Assembly: GCF_000785105.2 (NCBI RefSeq)
Contig: NZ_CP018906.1
Location: 1,736,001 to 1,800,000, forward strand
Direction of reading: 5' to 3'
From: Lentilactobacillus curieae
GTDB taxonomy: Bacteria; Bacillota; Bacilli; Lactobacillales; Lactobacillaceae
DNA: 64,000 nucleotides
Shown piece by piece: positions 1 through 9,363 of the stretch. Made by a program: the position numbers and the translations under genes. Each line of letters opens with the position of its first letter. Position 1 is the stretch's first letter. The notes under the pieces were generated by a model that was not told the origin of the DNA, did not search any database, and was given only the letters and a program-made list of their open reading frames with translations.

Positions 1-411
1 GCCAAACCATATGGTTACTCTGTAGCTGGTAAAACTGGTAGTACTGAGGCTGATAATACCGGGTCTTCTGATGCAACCAAGGATAAATGGATCATCGGCT
101 ACACTCCTGATTTAGTTGTTGCAACCTGGGAAGGCTTCGATAGTACCAACTCTGCTCACCATTTAGAGAATCTGAGTGGGACTGGTGTAGGGGCATTATT
201 TAGAAATGAAATGCAGACAATGCTGCCATATACTAAGAACACTAGCTTTGATACTGAAGATGCAGAAACAATGGCTAAGGGAAACAATCAAGGATCTGGT
301 GATTCAATTTGGAGCACTATTCAAGATAAAGCTAATGAAGTCGGTAGTCAGTTTGAAGAAAAAGCTAAAGATTTCATCGACGATGCCAAAAGCTGGTTGG
401 GTGGAAACTAA
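1..411 (+). CDS. Class A penicillin-binding protein, C-terminal fragment (cut by window start)
   Basis: The reading frame is open from base 1 and gives 136 residues. It holds the end of a transpeptidase domain: the KTGST box at residues 11-15 is the third active-site motif of penicillin-binding proteins, followed by the WIIGYTPDLVVATW strand region typical of class A (PBP1A/2A) enzymes that polymerise and cross-link peptidoglycan at the outer membrane face. The last 40 residues are an acidic, helix-prone tail that ends DAKSWLGGN. The glycosyltransferase domain and the SxxK and SxN motifs would lie upstream of the window, so the exact paralogue cannot be named. The gene ends 65 bases before a UPF0342 gene. 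Confidence 0.85.
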   Translation, partial: AKPYGYSVAGKTGSTEADNTGSSDATKDKWIIGYTPDLVVATWEGFDSTNSAHHLENLSGTGVGALFRNEMQTMLPYTKNTSFDTEDAETMAKGNNQGSGDSIWSTIQDKANEVGSQFEEKAKDFIDDAKSWLGGN

Positions 412-476
412 AAATTAGCTAAACGAGCCGTTATGTATGTTAGACTAGTATTAACTAATAATTAAGGTGGATTTTT

Positions 477-821
477 ATGACTGATGATATTAAAAGTGCA
501 GCAATTGCACTTTCTGAACAAGTAAAAGAAGCAGAAGAATTTAAGCAATTAGGCAAAGCTTACACTGACCTCAAAGCTGATAAGGACACTTTTGAATTAT
601 TTGAAAAGTTTCAAAATCTTCAAATGGGATTACAACAAAAGCAAGCCAGTGGCCAGCAACCAACTGACGATGAACTAAGTGAAGCCCAATCAATGGCACA
701 AAAAATGAGTTCAAATAAAACCATTACAGATTTGATGGACAAAGAACGCAACCTTAACAACTTGCTCAATGACATCAATCAAGTGGTTACTCAACCAATC
801 GTTGACTTATATCACGACTAA
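477..821 (+). CDS. YheA/YlbF-family protein (UPF0342)
   Basis: This encodes a 114-residue, charged, all-helical protein of the YlbF/YmcA superfamily. Length and content (helices rich in Lys, Glu and Gln, no Cys) fit the UPF0342 (YheA) branch. YlbF and YmcA of Bacillus act in a complex that modulates RNase Y and RNA processing; the role of the YheA branch is unknown, so I assign family only. The ATG is preceded by AAGGTGG at good spacing. An intrinsic terminator follows, which separates it from yhaO, although the same neighbourhood (yheA near yhaO/yhaN/yhaM) is found in Bacillus. Confidence 0.8.
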   Translation: MTDDIKSAAIALSEQVKEAEEFKQLGKAYTDLKADKDTFELFEKFQNLQMGLQQKQASGQQPTDDELSEAQSMAQKMSSNKTITDLMDKERNLNNLLNDINQVVTQPIVDLYHD

Positions 822-824
822 ACG

Positions 825-871
825 AAAAGCGCCAAAGTTAGTGTTAATTTAGCTAATTTCGGTGCTTTTTT
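825..871 (+). terminator. Intrinsic terminator after UPF0342 gene
   Basis: An AAAGCGCC / GGTGCTTT stem with an inner AAAGTTAG / CTAATTTC extension is followed by a run of T. It sits between the UPF0342 stop codon and yhaO. Confidence 0.75.
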
Positions 872-903
872 GTACATATAAAATTTTATAAGAGGGATTA
901 TCG

Positions 904-2127
904 ATGAAATTTATTCATGCCGCGGACGTGCATCTAGACAGTCCGTTTTCTGGCTTACTACAAAAGGGTAATTTACCAAATACGTTAGCTACTGCAATTA
1001 CAAAATCTACCTTCAGCTCATTCAAAAAAATTGTTAATGACGCAATTGAAGAATCAGTGGATTTTGTGATTTTGGCAGGGGACCTTTTCGATCGGAACGA
1101 TCGGAGTATCGCTGCTGACGCATTTATTAATGATCAGTTCAATCAATTAAAGGATCATCAGATTCCCGTTTACTTGATTTTTGGAAACCATGATTTCTTT
1201 AATTTTGATAACGACCATTTAGACTATCCAGAAAATGTTCATGTGTTCAAAAATGATGTTAGCACTGAAACATTGACCTTAAATGACGGTAAAACCGTCG
1301 TACTTTCTGGATTTAGCTTTAAGACCCAGTGGATTCATGACAGTTATGCGGATAAATTTCCAGCCAAGTCCGGAACTGACTGGGCAATTGGGATTATGCA
1401 CGGGAGCGCTGATTCAGTTGATTCTCCAGAAGCGAACTACGCTCCGTTCAGCATTAGTCAACTTGAAAATAAGAATTATGACTATTGGGCACTTGGTCAC
1501 ATCCATAAACGACAATCGCTCAATGCTGACAAAACAATCAACTATGCTGGAAATACTCAGGGGAGAAGTATCAATGAAGCAGGCGATAAGGGATATTTAT
1601 TAGTAAGTGAACAAAACGGCAAGCTAATCCCCGAGTTTAAAAAAACCGCAGTAATTGACTGGAAACTTGTCACGATGCCTGTTGATGAATTAAAACCTGC
1701 TGAATTGGTTGACCGAGTTTTAGCGAAACTAGCCGATTTGAACTTGCCTACTACAACGCTGGTAAGGCTAGTTCTTCAGTCAACTAAGCCAAGTTCGGTT
1801 ATTGGTGACGCGGTTAAAGAAGGGGACTTGTTAGAGCAGTTACAAACCTCTAATTCTAGAGTTTATGCAGATATTAATGCCTACATAGTTTCTGTTAAGT
1901 ATCAAGTAACTGAAACAAAAATTACCAGTCCAGTTGACCAAGAATTTTTTGAGCAAGCAGCTGATAGCGTTTTAAAAGAAACACAAGTTGAAAAATATCA
2001 AAGTCTTTTTAATGACTACCAGTTTATTTCAGAGGACTTAAAAACAGCAGAATCACAGTCTGAAATTGTCCAAATGAGTCGACAGGTAATTAATGAAAAA
2101 GTAAATATTGAGCAGGAGGACCGCTAA
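904..2127 (+). CDS. yhaO: SbcD/YhaO-type metallophosphoesterase (DNA repair exonuclease family)
   Basis: This is a 407-residue calcineurin-like phosphoesterase of the SbcD/Mre11 type. Metal-binding motifs are visible in order: DVH at residues 8-10, GDLFDRN at 59-65, GNHD at 94-97, a GIMHG segment near 162-166 and GHIH near 198-201. Family members are Mn-dependent nucleases that work with an SMC-like ATPase. The partner yhaN starts one base after this stop codon, so the two are translationally coupled as in Bacillus. The ATG is chosen for the AGAGGG site before it. The C-terminal 150 residues are the capping and partner-binding part and are less conserved. Confidence 0.9.
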   Translation: MKFIHAADVHLDSPFSGLLQKGNLPNTLATAITKSTFSSFKKIVNDAIEESVDFVILAGDLFDRNDRSIAADAFINDQFNQLKDHQIPVYLIFGNHDFFNFDNDHLDYPENVHVFKNDVSTETLTLNDGKTVVLSGFSFKTQWIHDSYADKFPAKSGTDWAIGIMHGSADSVDSPEANYAPFSISQLENKNYDYWALGHIHKRQSLNADKTINYAGNTQGRSINEAGDKGYLLVSEQNGKLIPEFKKTAVIDWKLVTMPVDELKPAELVDRVLAKLADLNLPTTTLVRLVLQSTKPSSVIGDAVKEGDLLEQLQTSNSRVYADINAYIVSVKYQVTETKITSPVDQEFFEQAADSVLKETQVEKYQSLFNDYQFISEDLKTAESQSEIVQMSRQVINEKVNIEQEDR

Positions 2128-2128
2128 A

Positions 2129-4654
2129 GTGATTATCCAAAGGCTAAAAATTTACGGCTATGGTAAGTGGTCGGATCAACAATTCGAGCTTGATGAATCA
2201 ATCCAAGTGATTATGGGGCCGAATGAAGCTGGTAAATCGACAATCGTGGACTTTATTAAGTCAATTTTATTTGGCTTTCCCACAGCTAAACAGGCCACGC
2301 ATGGACAGTTTATTCCAAAGGACGGCAGTAAGTTTGGCGGGGAGCTATTCTTTCGAGAAGCAGGTCATGACTATCGAATAGTAAGAACAAAGGGTACCCA
2401 CGGAGGAAAAGTCAGTTTTTATGATTTAACCGCGGATATTGAACTAACCAAGGCGGACTTTGAAGAGTTACTTTCGCCAATAACCAGGCAAGTGTACGAC
2501 AACTTATTTTATTTTGGTGAGTATGTTCAAAAGGAGCTCTATGGCCTCAATAAAGATAAATTAAGATCGAGAATCCAGCAAATTGGCGTCGCTGGTTCTG
2601 ATCAGTTGATTGACATTAACGAAGATTTCGAAAAACAAGCTGAGCACTTTTTTGCAAAACGTGGGACAAAGAGAGTTATTAACAAAAAATTAACCGAATA
2701 CGATAAATTAAGTGCCAGAGTTGAAGAGGCAAAGAGCAATTTTAGTGAATATGAATTGCTAACGAGACAAGTCACTGACCTAAATAGTGTGAATTCAGAA
2801 AAGCGAGCTTCATTAAAGGAGAAGCAATCGAAGTTATCAATGCTGCAGTCACAGGCAAGCCTGGTTCCTTTGTTGAGTGAGCTTAACAGCATACCAGAAA
2901 TAAGCGAACATCAACTTAAACAAGGGTTTAGCGAAAAAGATCATAACCAAGTTAATGAATACTTAGCTGAAAAGTACTCATTATCTAAAGAAGTGGATAG
3001 GGTAAAGAAGCAAATTGATGATCCAAAAATGACGGTGTCATTATCGCCAGCAGCCAGTTTTTACCGACAAAATTTATATAAAATTGATAGCCTTTACAAT
3101 CAAACAACTGATGTTCAGGAGCAAATTTCACAGTTGACCTATAATCAGCAAATGATTGAAAATAATCAAGGGAAAATTAATTCTCTAAAGCAATCAAATA
3201 ACTTAACTGATCCATTACCCAAGCCTTTTGATGATCAGACAAAGGTGAATGTGGCTAATTGGCTAAAACGTGAGAGTCAAATTGAAGCCGCTCAAGCCAG
3301 CGTTCCGGACGTAAAAACTTCAATGACGATTAATCCAGTCATGATGGGAATTTCTGTGCTAATTTTGGTAGTTGGGTTATTGATGAATTCAATCGCAGTG
3401 AAAATTGGCGGCATCGTAGTTGCTGCAGCAATTGCTTACTTTTTCGGCATTAACCGGCAAGCTAGTCAAGATATTCCTGACTATACCGAAGAATTAGCCG
3501 ATCTTGAGAAAAAACTAACACGGGTGCGGCAGACACATAATCTGAATCAGATTGATTCGGCGGATTGGCTAAATATTCAACCAGCTTTATACCAAATTAC
3601 AGAATTGAATAAAGAAATTACGGAATCATCTACAGTGGTGGAACAGCTGAAATCCTCAGTCAACGATTATTTTATGCAGTGGGATTTTGCCAATGATTGG
3701 TTAGCTGGCTTTTCTAACGGGGATGCCAATATCAAGCTGAATACCATTCGTGATTCTGTTACCAGGTGGCGTCAAGATTCGAACCACTCTTTGAATACTG
3801 AAAATCAAGTTAATACACTTAAGGGAGTATTAACTGATAATCAAGAAAATCTTGAACAAGTGGAACAGAAATTGGCCAAGTTTTTAAGTACTCGTCATAT
3901 GAATAATGCTGCTGACTTTGAAACTGAATATACCAGGCAGCAACAATTAACTAAGCAATTTAATCGGCGCCAACAATTAGTCGACCAAATTGAAGCCAGC
4001 AAGGTTCAAGTCGACCTTAATACTGATTTAACTGAAATCCAGCAATCTATAGATTCACTAAAAGTTAAAATAAATTCATTACGCAATGATTTGAGTCAGG
4101 GAGAAACTCAGGCGACTGAGTCAGAAACAAAGCTAGCTCATTTAATCCGTGATGGGGAATATCACGAGTTACAACAGCAGCAAGCTAACTTACAAGCTGA
4201 AATTTTAGAAGATGTTCATACCTATGTATCGCTGCTGATGGGTTCTGAATTCATCAGTAAGGTTTTAGATTTAGCATCAAAGGGTCGATTACCTAAAGTT
4301 ATCAATCAGGCAACTGATTATTTCGGAATATTAACTAATCATCATTATGACAAACTTAATTTTGATGCTGAACTAACTGTGACTGCAAATGATGGTATGA
4401 TTTTTGCAATCAATGAGCTTTCTAGGGGGACGTTAGAACAGCTGTACTTATCACTTGTATTAGCGATGGCGGTTAATTTTGCGGACGAATATCAAATGCC
4501 AATCATTATTGATGATGGATTTGTAAACTTTGATGTTAATCGTCGAAATAATGCTTATGAATTACTCAATCAAGTAGCCAAACATACTCAAGTTATTTAT
4601 TTGACTGCTAATCAATACAGTGACAATCTAGAGTTACCAGTAATAAATCTTTAA
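2129..4654 (+). CDS. yhaN: SbcC/Rad50-like AAA ATPase with central membrane hairpin (YhaN)
   Basis: An 841-residue SMC-like ATPase. The N terminus carries the Walker A motif GPNEAGKST, and the C terminus carries a signature-like ELSRGTLEQ and a Walker B IIIDDGF. Between them lie long coiled-coil arms rich in Gln, Glu, Asn and Lys. A hydrophobic pair near residues 403-440 looks like two membrane segments, unlike classical cytosolic SbcC. I chose the GTG at 2129 because AGGAGG lies about 10 bases upstream; a TTG at 2108 in the same frame lies upstream of that site. It presumably acts with YhaO on DNA ends, possibly at the membrane (inference). Confidence 0.87.
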   Translation: MIIQRLKIYGYGKWSDQQFELDESIQVIMGPNEAGKSTIVDFIKSILFGFPTAKQATHGQFIPKDGSKFGGELFFREAGHDYRIVRTKGTHGGKVSFYDLTADIELTKADFEELLSPITRQVYDNLFYFGEYVQKELYGLNKDKLRSRIQQIGVAGSDQLIDINEDFEKQAEHFFAKRGTKRVINKKLTEYDKLSARVEEAKSNFSEYELLTRQVTDLNSVNSEKRASLKEKQSKLSMLQSQASLVPLLSELNSIPEISEHQLKQGFSEKDHNQVNEYLAEKYSLSKEVDRVKKQIDDPKMTVSLSPAASFYRQNLYKIDSLYNQTTDVQEQISQLTYNQQMIENNQGKINSLKQSNNLTDPLPKPFDDQTKVNVANWLKRESQIEAAQASVPDVKTSMTINPVMMGISVLILVVGLLMNSIAVKIGGIVVAAAIAYFFGINRQASQDIPDYTEELADLEKKLTRVRQTHNLNQIDSADWLNIQPALYQITELNKEITESSTVVEQLKSSVNDYFMQWDFANDWLAGFSNGDANIKLNTIRDSVTRWRQDSNHSLNTENQVNTLKGVLTDNQENLEQVEQKLAKFLSTRHMNNAADFETEYTRQQQLTKQFNRRQQLVDQIEASKVQVDLNTDLTEIQQSIDSLKVKINSLRNDLSQGETQATESETKLAHLIRDGEYHELQQQQANLQAEILEDVHTYVSLLMGSEFISKVLDLASKGRLPKVINQATDYFGILTNHHYDKLNFDAELTVTANDGMIFAINELSRGTLEQLYLSLVLAMAVNFADEYQMPIIIDDGFVNFDVNRRNNAYELLNQVAKHTQVIYLTANQYSDNLELPVINL

Positions 4655-4674
4655 TAGACAACAGGGGGGATTTG

Positions 4675-6474
4675 ATGATATCTGCGTTATTGACAGCTAC
4701 GGCGGCGTTTAAAAAGCGTTTTTCTCAGTACATGATTTTATTGATCTCGATGAACGTCGTATTGGCAATGTTGGTGGTTGCCTTTAAATGGGTGACCGGA
4801 TACGTTCTTTCTCTCTTAGGAATTCCATATGTGTCGTACACTAACGCTCTGCAAATAATTAAAAATCCAACGGCTGTTTTAGTGTTATTGGTAATTTTAA
4901 TACTGCTGTTAGTTACAGTGTACTGGCAATTTGCTTTTATCCTACTGGGATTAAAGCAGATTGAAAACCATAATTTTTCGTTGCGTTATTTAATTGGTAG
5001 TAGTCTGGAAAGTCTTTTACACTTATCTGGGTGGGAAATCCTATTCTTTATCTTTTATTTCGTATTAATATTGCCACTATCTCAGGTGATATTTAGTTCG
5101 AGACTTTTGGGTAAAATCGTAGTTCCAGACTTTATCATTGAATTTTTGGAGACTCAGCCACTTCTTATTGCGGCTTCACTATTTGCCTTGGCTATCATCA
5201 TTTATGTAGCAATCAGAATGGTTTTTGTGTTGCCATTGATGATTTATGGCCGCCTACGAGTTAGAAGGGCAATCAAAGAGAGTTTACAGATTTCCCGGGG
5301 AAACTTCTGGAAACTGGTGATTACGATTGCTTTCTTAACGTTTATGACTAGAGTAGTTGTTTACGGTCTGTTTCTAGTGATTTATGGATTTCAAGTGTTT
5401 TGGGATTCAGTTGGTAAGCCTGACTCACTAATTTTCGGGGTTCTTAACCTTTCACTAGTTCAATTGATTAACTTAGTTGGGAGTGCTTGGACTCTAGTTG
5501 TTTTATTCAGGTTTGTGCTGTTATTTCCAAGGATGAAGGCGTACTTTGCTAGCTCATTGAGAGTTGATTTTCGGGCTCACGAATCGACAAGATGGCGGTT
5601 TAAATCATTACCAACGTTGATTTTAGCAGTTGTTGGTTTGTTTTTTCTGGCGGGTAACGTTGTATTCTTAAGCAATTCACTTGGTAAGATGCCGTTAACG
5701 ATTTCTCATCGAGGAGTGAATAACAATAATGGGGTTCAAAATACAATTCCTGCGATGGCGAAAACTATCAGGAACAAACCAGATTACATTGAGATGGATA
5801 TTCAAGAAACGAAAGATAATCAATTTGTTGTGATGCATGACCCAAATTTGAAGAATTTGACAGGTGTTAATAAGCGGCCAAAGCAGTTAACTCTCAGACA
5901 GATAACTAAGCTGACAGCTAAGGAAAATGGCCATAAAGCAAAAGTGCCTAGTTTTGACCGATACTTTAGTTATGCTCGGCGTCATCATCAAAAGCTATTA
6001 ATTGAAATCAAAACTCAGCCAGATGATTCAAAGGGCATGGTGGGCAGGTTTGCAAAAAAATATGCGGCACTAATAATTAGGAACAATGATATGGTTCATT
6101 CTCTTGACTATTCTGTGGTTCAACAATTAAAGCGGCGAGTTCCACAAATCTATGTTAGTTACATCATTCCATATAGTTTGACGTATCCAACCAGCAGAGC
6201 CAATGCGTATACAGTTGAACAGACTACACTGGACGATAGTTTCGTTGAGGCTGCTCATTCTCAAAGAAAACAAGTATTTGCCTGGACGGTGAATGATCCA
6301 GATCAGATGGATAGTATGATTTCAATGGGAACGAATGCAATTATTACTGACCGTTTGTCTGAGTTGCGCTCTCAAATTGATGAGTTTAAAGGGCAGCCAG
6401 GATACGCGGAAAAAATTCTGTATTACTTTGTTACTACCCCAGCAACAACGGGTGGTACTAGCCAAGGAGTGTAA
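4675..6474 (+). CDS. Membrane-anchored glycerophosphodiester phosphodiesterase
   Basis: This is a 599-residue, two-part protein. Residues 1-330 are highly hydrophobic with several membrane segments and match the layout of the GDPD membrane domain (PF10110 type). Residues from about 340 are a glycerophosphodiester phosphodiesterase barrel, with SHRG near the start, a YIEMDIQ metal-binding strand and VMHDPN, then a late IEIK strand. Such enzymes hydrolyse glycerophosphodiesters to glycerol-3-phosphate and an alcohol; a lipid or lipoteichoic-acid-related substrate at the membrane is plausible. The ATG at 4675 follows GGGGGG closely; the TTG just before it is less likely. It lies between yhaN and yhaM, probably in one operon. 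Confidence 0.85.
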   Translation: MISALLTATAAFKKRFSQYMILLISMNVVLAMLVVAFKWVTGYVLSLLGIPYVSYTNALQIIKNPTAVLVLLVILILLLVTVYWQFAFILLGLKQIENHNFSLRYLIGSSLESLLHLSGWEILFFIFYFVLILPLSQVIFSSRLLGKIVVPDFIIEFLETQPLLIAASLFALAIIIYVAIRMVFVLPLMIYGRLRVRRAIKESLQISRGNFWKLVITIAFLTFMTRVVVYGLFLVIYGFQVFWDSVGKPDSLIFGVLNLSLVQLINLVGSAWTLVVLFRFVLLFPRMKAYFASSLRVDFRAHESTRWRFKSLPTLILAVVGLFFLAGNVVFLSNSLGKMPLTISHRGVNNNNGVQNTIPAMAKTIRNKPDYIEMDIQETKDNQFVVMHDPNLKNLTGVNKRPKQLTLRQITKLTAKENGHKAKVPSFDRYFSYARRHHQKLLIEIKTQPDDSKGMVGRFAKKYAALIIRNNDMVHSLDYSVVQQLKRRVPQIYVSYIIPYSLTYPTSRANAYTVEQTTLDDSFVEAAHSQRKQVFAWTVNDPDQMDSMISMGTNAIITDRLSELRSQIDEFKGQPGYAEKILYYFVTTPATTGGTSQGV

Positions 6475-6476
6475 TT

Positions 6477-7427
6477 ATGACCAAACAATTGATGGATTTA
6501 GTAGAAAATGAAGATTTCGAAATGTTCGTGATACTAAAGAAGGCTGAAAAACGAGTAGCCAAAAACGGTAAACAATTTTTAGCCATTACGTTTCAAGATA
6601 AATCAGGAGAAATAAATGGAATGTACTGGGATGCTAGCGATGATGATGTTGAAAAGTTCACGGCTGGTACGATTGTGCATCTAACCGGGAAGCGCGAAAG
6701 TTACTTAAATAGCCCTCAAATTAAGATTTCTTCAATGAATTTGCCTAATCCGGATCAGCATCTGGACCGTGAAGACTTTGTTCAATCAGCTCCAATGAAA
6801 GAGGCGGATATGAAGTCAGAGATTGACCAGATTGTTTTTTCAATTACTAATGCAACATATAATCGAGTTGTAAGGTATCTTTTGAAGAAACATGGAGATG
6901 CATTCTTTGAGTTTCCTGCTGCCAAATCAAATCACCATGATTTTGAAGGTGGGTTGGCCTTTCATACAATTTCTATCGTTAGGCTAGCTGAGCACATTGT
7001 GGATCAGTATGGGGACATTGATGCACCGTTACTATACGCTGGTGCTGTTTTGCATGATTTAGGAAAAACAATTGAGCTGTCTGGACCAGTTGGAACTACC
7101 TACACATTGGCTGGTAATTTACTTGGCCACTTAAGTATTATTGATGCGGAGATTGTTGAAGCTGCTGATAATTTAGGGATCTCTCAAGACTCAGAAGAAT
7201 TACTGTTATTAAGGCACATGGTGCTTTCTCATCATGGTCTGAAGGAATATGGGTCACCAGAAAGGCCACAGTTGTTAGAGGCGGAAATTCTCCATGATTT
7301 AGACGAGCTTGACGCTTCTATCATGATGATGAAGAGGGCGCTTAACCAGACTGCACCAGGAGAATTCTCTGATAAGATTTTTGGGCTAGATAACCGGAGA
7401 TTTTACAGACCAAATACAGAAGAATAA
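6477..7427 (+). CDS. yhaM: 3'-5' exoribonuclease YhaM
   Basis: This is a 316-residue protein with an N-terminal OB-fold (about residues 14-90), which binds nucleic acid, and a C-terminal HD phosphohydrolase domain (FHTISIVRLAEHI, then VLHDLGK, then a later HH pair). This is the architecture of YhaM, which degrades RNA and some single-stranded DNA from the 3' end. The ATG lies two bases after the upstream stop codon with AAGGAG before it. The unit ends at a strong bidirectional hairpin. Confidence 0.92.
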   Translation: MTKQLMDLVENEDFEMFVILKKAEKRVAKNGKQFLAITFQDKSGEINGMYWDASDDDVEKFTAGTIVHLTGKRESYLNSPQIKISSMNLPNPDQHLDREDFVQSAPMKEADMKSEIDQIVFSITNATYNRVVRYLLKKHGDAFFEFPAAKSNHHDFEGGLAFHTISIVRLAEHIVDQYGDIDAPLLYAGAVLHDLGKTIELSGPVGTTYTLAGNLLGHLSIIDAEIVEAADNLGISQDSEELLLLRHMVLSHHGLKEYGSPERPQLLEAEILHDLDELDASIMMMKRALNQTAPGEFSDKIFGLDNRRFYRPNTEE

Positions 7428-7431
7428 ACAA

Positions 7432-7467
7432 AAAAGGCATCAATTCCATGTGGAATTGATGCCTTTT
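7432..7467. terminator. Bidirectional terminator between yhaM and prsA
   Basis: A perfect 17-base-pair inverted repeat (AAAAGGCATCAATTCCA and its complement) around a two-base centre has A runs on the left and T runs on the right. It can terminate yhaM on the plus strand and prsA on the minus strand. Confidence 0.9.
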
Positions 7468-7482
7468 ATAGTTAGTGATTAA

Positions 7483-8376
7483 TTACTTCTTTTTGCTTGA
7501 TGAAGTTAAGTAATCAGCAAGGACGTTTTCAAGATCTTTGTCTTGAATTTGAACGTTACCTTTCTTCAATACCTTAGATACGACTGAGTGAACAGTAGCA
7601 CTGTCTTGAAGCTTGTTAGCGACGATTTGGTCCTTTAATTCACTTTCGTGATCCTTGTATGAACCCTTCTTAGGATGGTTTACCATTTGAATAACTTGGT
7701 AACCATATTGGGTCTTAACAGGAGTCTTAGTGTATTCACCGTTGTCCAACTTGAAGGCAGCAGCCTTAAAGTTCTTGTCTAGTGAAGTGTTAGTGTTATC
7801 AAATGCGGCGATACGGCCACCTTTTTTCTTAGTAGCTGAGTCGGTTGAGTACTTCTTAGCTAAGCTTGAGAAGCTCTTACCGTCTTTAAGTTCGCTGATA
7901 ACTTTTTCAGCTGTTGACTTCTTTGAAACTAAGATTTGGTTAACAGTAACTTTTGGTTGGAATGATTTGAACTGTTGCTTCAATTGAGCATCAGTAATCT
8001 TGATGTTATCCTTAACGGCTTCTTGTAGTAATAAGTTAGCCTTGATATCATTCTTAAGACCTGAAGCAGTCATTCCGTTTTGTTGTAGTACGGCATTAAA
8101 TGATGAACCGTATTGTTTCTTATACTTTGCAAAGTCCTTGTTAACTTCTGAATCCTTGACCTTGTCACCGTATTGCTTATCCAATACCTTGTTCAAGATC
8201 ATTTGTTGAAGTACTTGCTTACCACTTGAAGTATTCTTCAAGCTGCTGTAATAAGCACTTTCTGTAATTTTTCCACCGTCAGTAGTAGCAACTGATTTGC
8301 TACCACAGGCAACAAGAGTAAAACTAAGTAATACCCCGGCTAAAGCAATTAGCCATTTTTTCATACGAAAACACAT
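7483..8376 (-). CDS. prsA: PrsA foldase lipoprotein (peptidyl-prolyl isomerase)
   Basis: This encodes about 297 residues. The N terminus is a lipoprotein signal: basic KKW, a hydrophobic stretch, then the lipobox LVAC with the modified Cys near residue 23. The middle holds a parvulin-type domain ([20 protein letters not shown], then YGYQVIQM). PrsA assists folding of secreted proteins outside the membrane. I chose the ATG at 8376 because GGAG lies six bases upstream; an ATG at 8364 (MKKWLIAL) is the alternative and gives a more classical signal start. Its neighbours yhaH and hit are the same as in Bacillus. Confidence 0.9.
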   Translation of the reverse strand: MCFRMKKWLIALAGVLLSFTLVACGSKSVATTDGGKITESAYYSSLKNTSSGKQVLQQMILNKVLDKQYGDKVKDSEVNKDFAKYKKQYGSSFNAVLQQNGMTASGLKNDIKANLLLQEAVKDNIKITDAQLKQQFKSFQPKVTVNQILVSKKSTAEKVISELKDGKSFSSLAKKYSTDSATKKKGGRIAAFDNTNTSLDKNFKAAAFKLDNGEYTKTPVKTQYGYQVIQMVNHPKKGSYKDHESELKDQIVANKLQDSATVHSVVSKVLKKGNVQIQDKDLENVLADYLTSSSKKK

Positions 8377-8495
8377 CCATTTCTCCAGATTTTTGCGTTT
8401 AAATGCAAACGTTCTTGAAAATAATAACATACAAACGACGAAGTAGGCCAATGAGACCTAAACTTAAACAAATATTCATAAATATTAAATGAACC

Positions 8496-8810
8496 TTAAT
8501 CCATTTTAGTTATATCGTCTGAATGTTTTTGAATCTCATCCAACCTTGGTTGAATTTGAAACATCGCTTCTTCAACAGCACGTTGAATGTCAGAAACCAC
8601 TTCATTAATTGTAGCGGCTTTTTCCGTAAAGTCACTTAATGATGACTTGAAATTATCAAGAGCTGACTTGAAGTTTTCAGCATCCTGTTTCTTTTGAGTA
8701 AATTTTTGCTTGGTGTTATCGATAAATTCTTGGGGAGTTTCTTTTCTGGTATACAGATAAACTCCAGCCAAGAATGCCGAGCCACCAATCATTTTAATCA
8801 ATGTCTTCAT
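8496..8810 (-). CDS. yhaH: YtxH-like protein (YhaH)
   Basis: A 104-residue protein with one N-terminal hydrophobic segment (IKMIGGSAFLAGVYLY) followed by a long charged helix, the form of YtxH-like proteins. It sits between hit and prsA exactly where Bacillus has yhaH. The function is unknown; some relatives are stress-induced. The ATG at 8810 is preferred because AGGTG overlaps the end of hit at correct spacing; a GTG at 8819 would extend it by three residues. Confidence 0.75.
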   Translation of the reverse strand: MKTLIKMIGGSAFLAGVYLYTRKETPQEFIDNTKQKFTQKKQDAENFKSALDNFKSSLSDFTEKAATINEVVSDIQRAVEEAMFQIQPRLDEIQKHSDDITKMD

Positions 8811-8811
8811 G

Positions 8812-9240
8812 TTAATCACCTAGAGCCTTAACAATAGAATTTTGAATATCCTCTAATTGTTCTGACGTGTACTTATTTGAATTATCTTTAAACGTCATTG
8901 CAAAATCATCATGGTCTGTATACCGAGGCACTAAGTGAAAGTGGGAGTGGAATACAGACTGATAAGCGATTTGACCATTGTTGTTCACAATGTTCATACC
9001 CTTAATTTCAGGGTTTGAGTCACGCACAGCTTTGGCAATCTTTGGAATCCGTGAGAAGACTTCAGCTGCAAGCTCTGGGTCATACTCAAAGATATTTGGA
9101 ACGTGCTTTTTGGGAATTACCAAAGTGTGCCCAGGCGTCCCTTGAGAGATATCCAGAAACGCCTTAACTACATCGTCTTCATAAACGGTGTAGCTAGGAA
9201 TTTCGCCAGCAACAATTTTACAAAAAATGCAATCTTTCAT
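8812..9240 (-). CDS. hit: HIT family hydrolase
   Basis: This is a 142-residue histidine-triad protein. The catalytic HxHxH triad is at H98, H100 and H102 (HSHFHLVPR), and there is a zinc-type Cys pair at C4 and C7. HIT proteins hydrolyse or transfer nucleotidyl groups from dinucleotides and adenylated compounds. The ATG has AGAAGG upstream. It is divergent from ecsA, with promoters for both directions in the 123-base gap. Confidence 0.92.
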   Translation of the reverse strand: MKDCIFCKIVAGEIPSYTVYEDDVVKAFLDISQGTPGHTLVIPKKHVPNIFEYDPELAAEVFSRIPKIAKAVRDSNPEIKGMNIVNNNGQIAYQSVFHSHFHLVPRYTDHDDFAMTFKDNSNKYTSEQLEDIQNSIVKALGD

Positions 9241-9274
9241 ATTTCATACCTTCTTTCTAAAGCATCTTAAATCA

Positions 9275-9283
9275 ATTATAACA
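9275..9283 (-). promoter_or_regulatory. Extended -10 promoter element for hit-yhaH
   Basis: On the minus strand the sequence reads TGTTATAAT, a consensus -10 with an extended TGn element, about 35 bases upstream of the hit start codon. The -35 region is poor. Confidence 0.55.
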
Positions 9284-9303
9284 TTGACTCCGTCCATGAC
9301 TAA

Positions 9304-9331
9304 TTCAAAGTTCTCTTACCTATGTTATAAT
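9304..9331 (+). promoter_or_regulatory. Promoter of ecsAB
   Basis: TTCAAA at 9304 and TATAAT at 9326 are separated by 16 bases, with a TGn extension before the -10. It lies 33 bases upstream of the ecsA ATG. Confidence 0.6.
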
Positions 9332-9363
9332 CATCGTTGTAAATTTATACGATTGGAAGTGGC

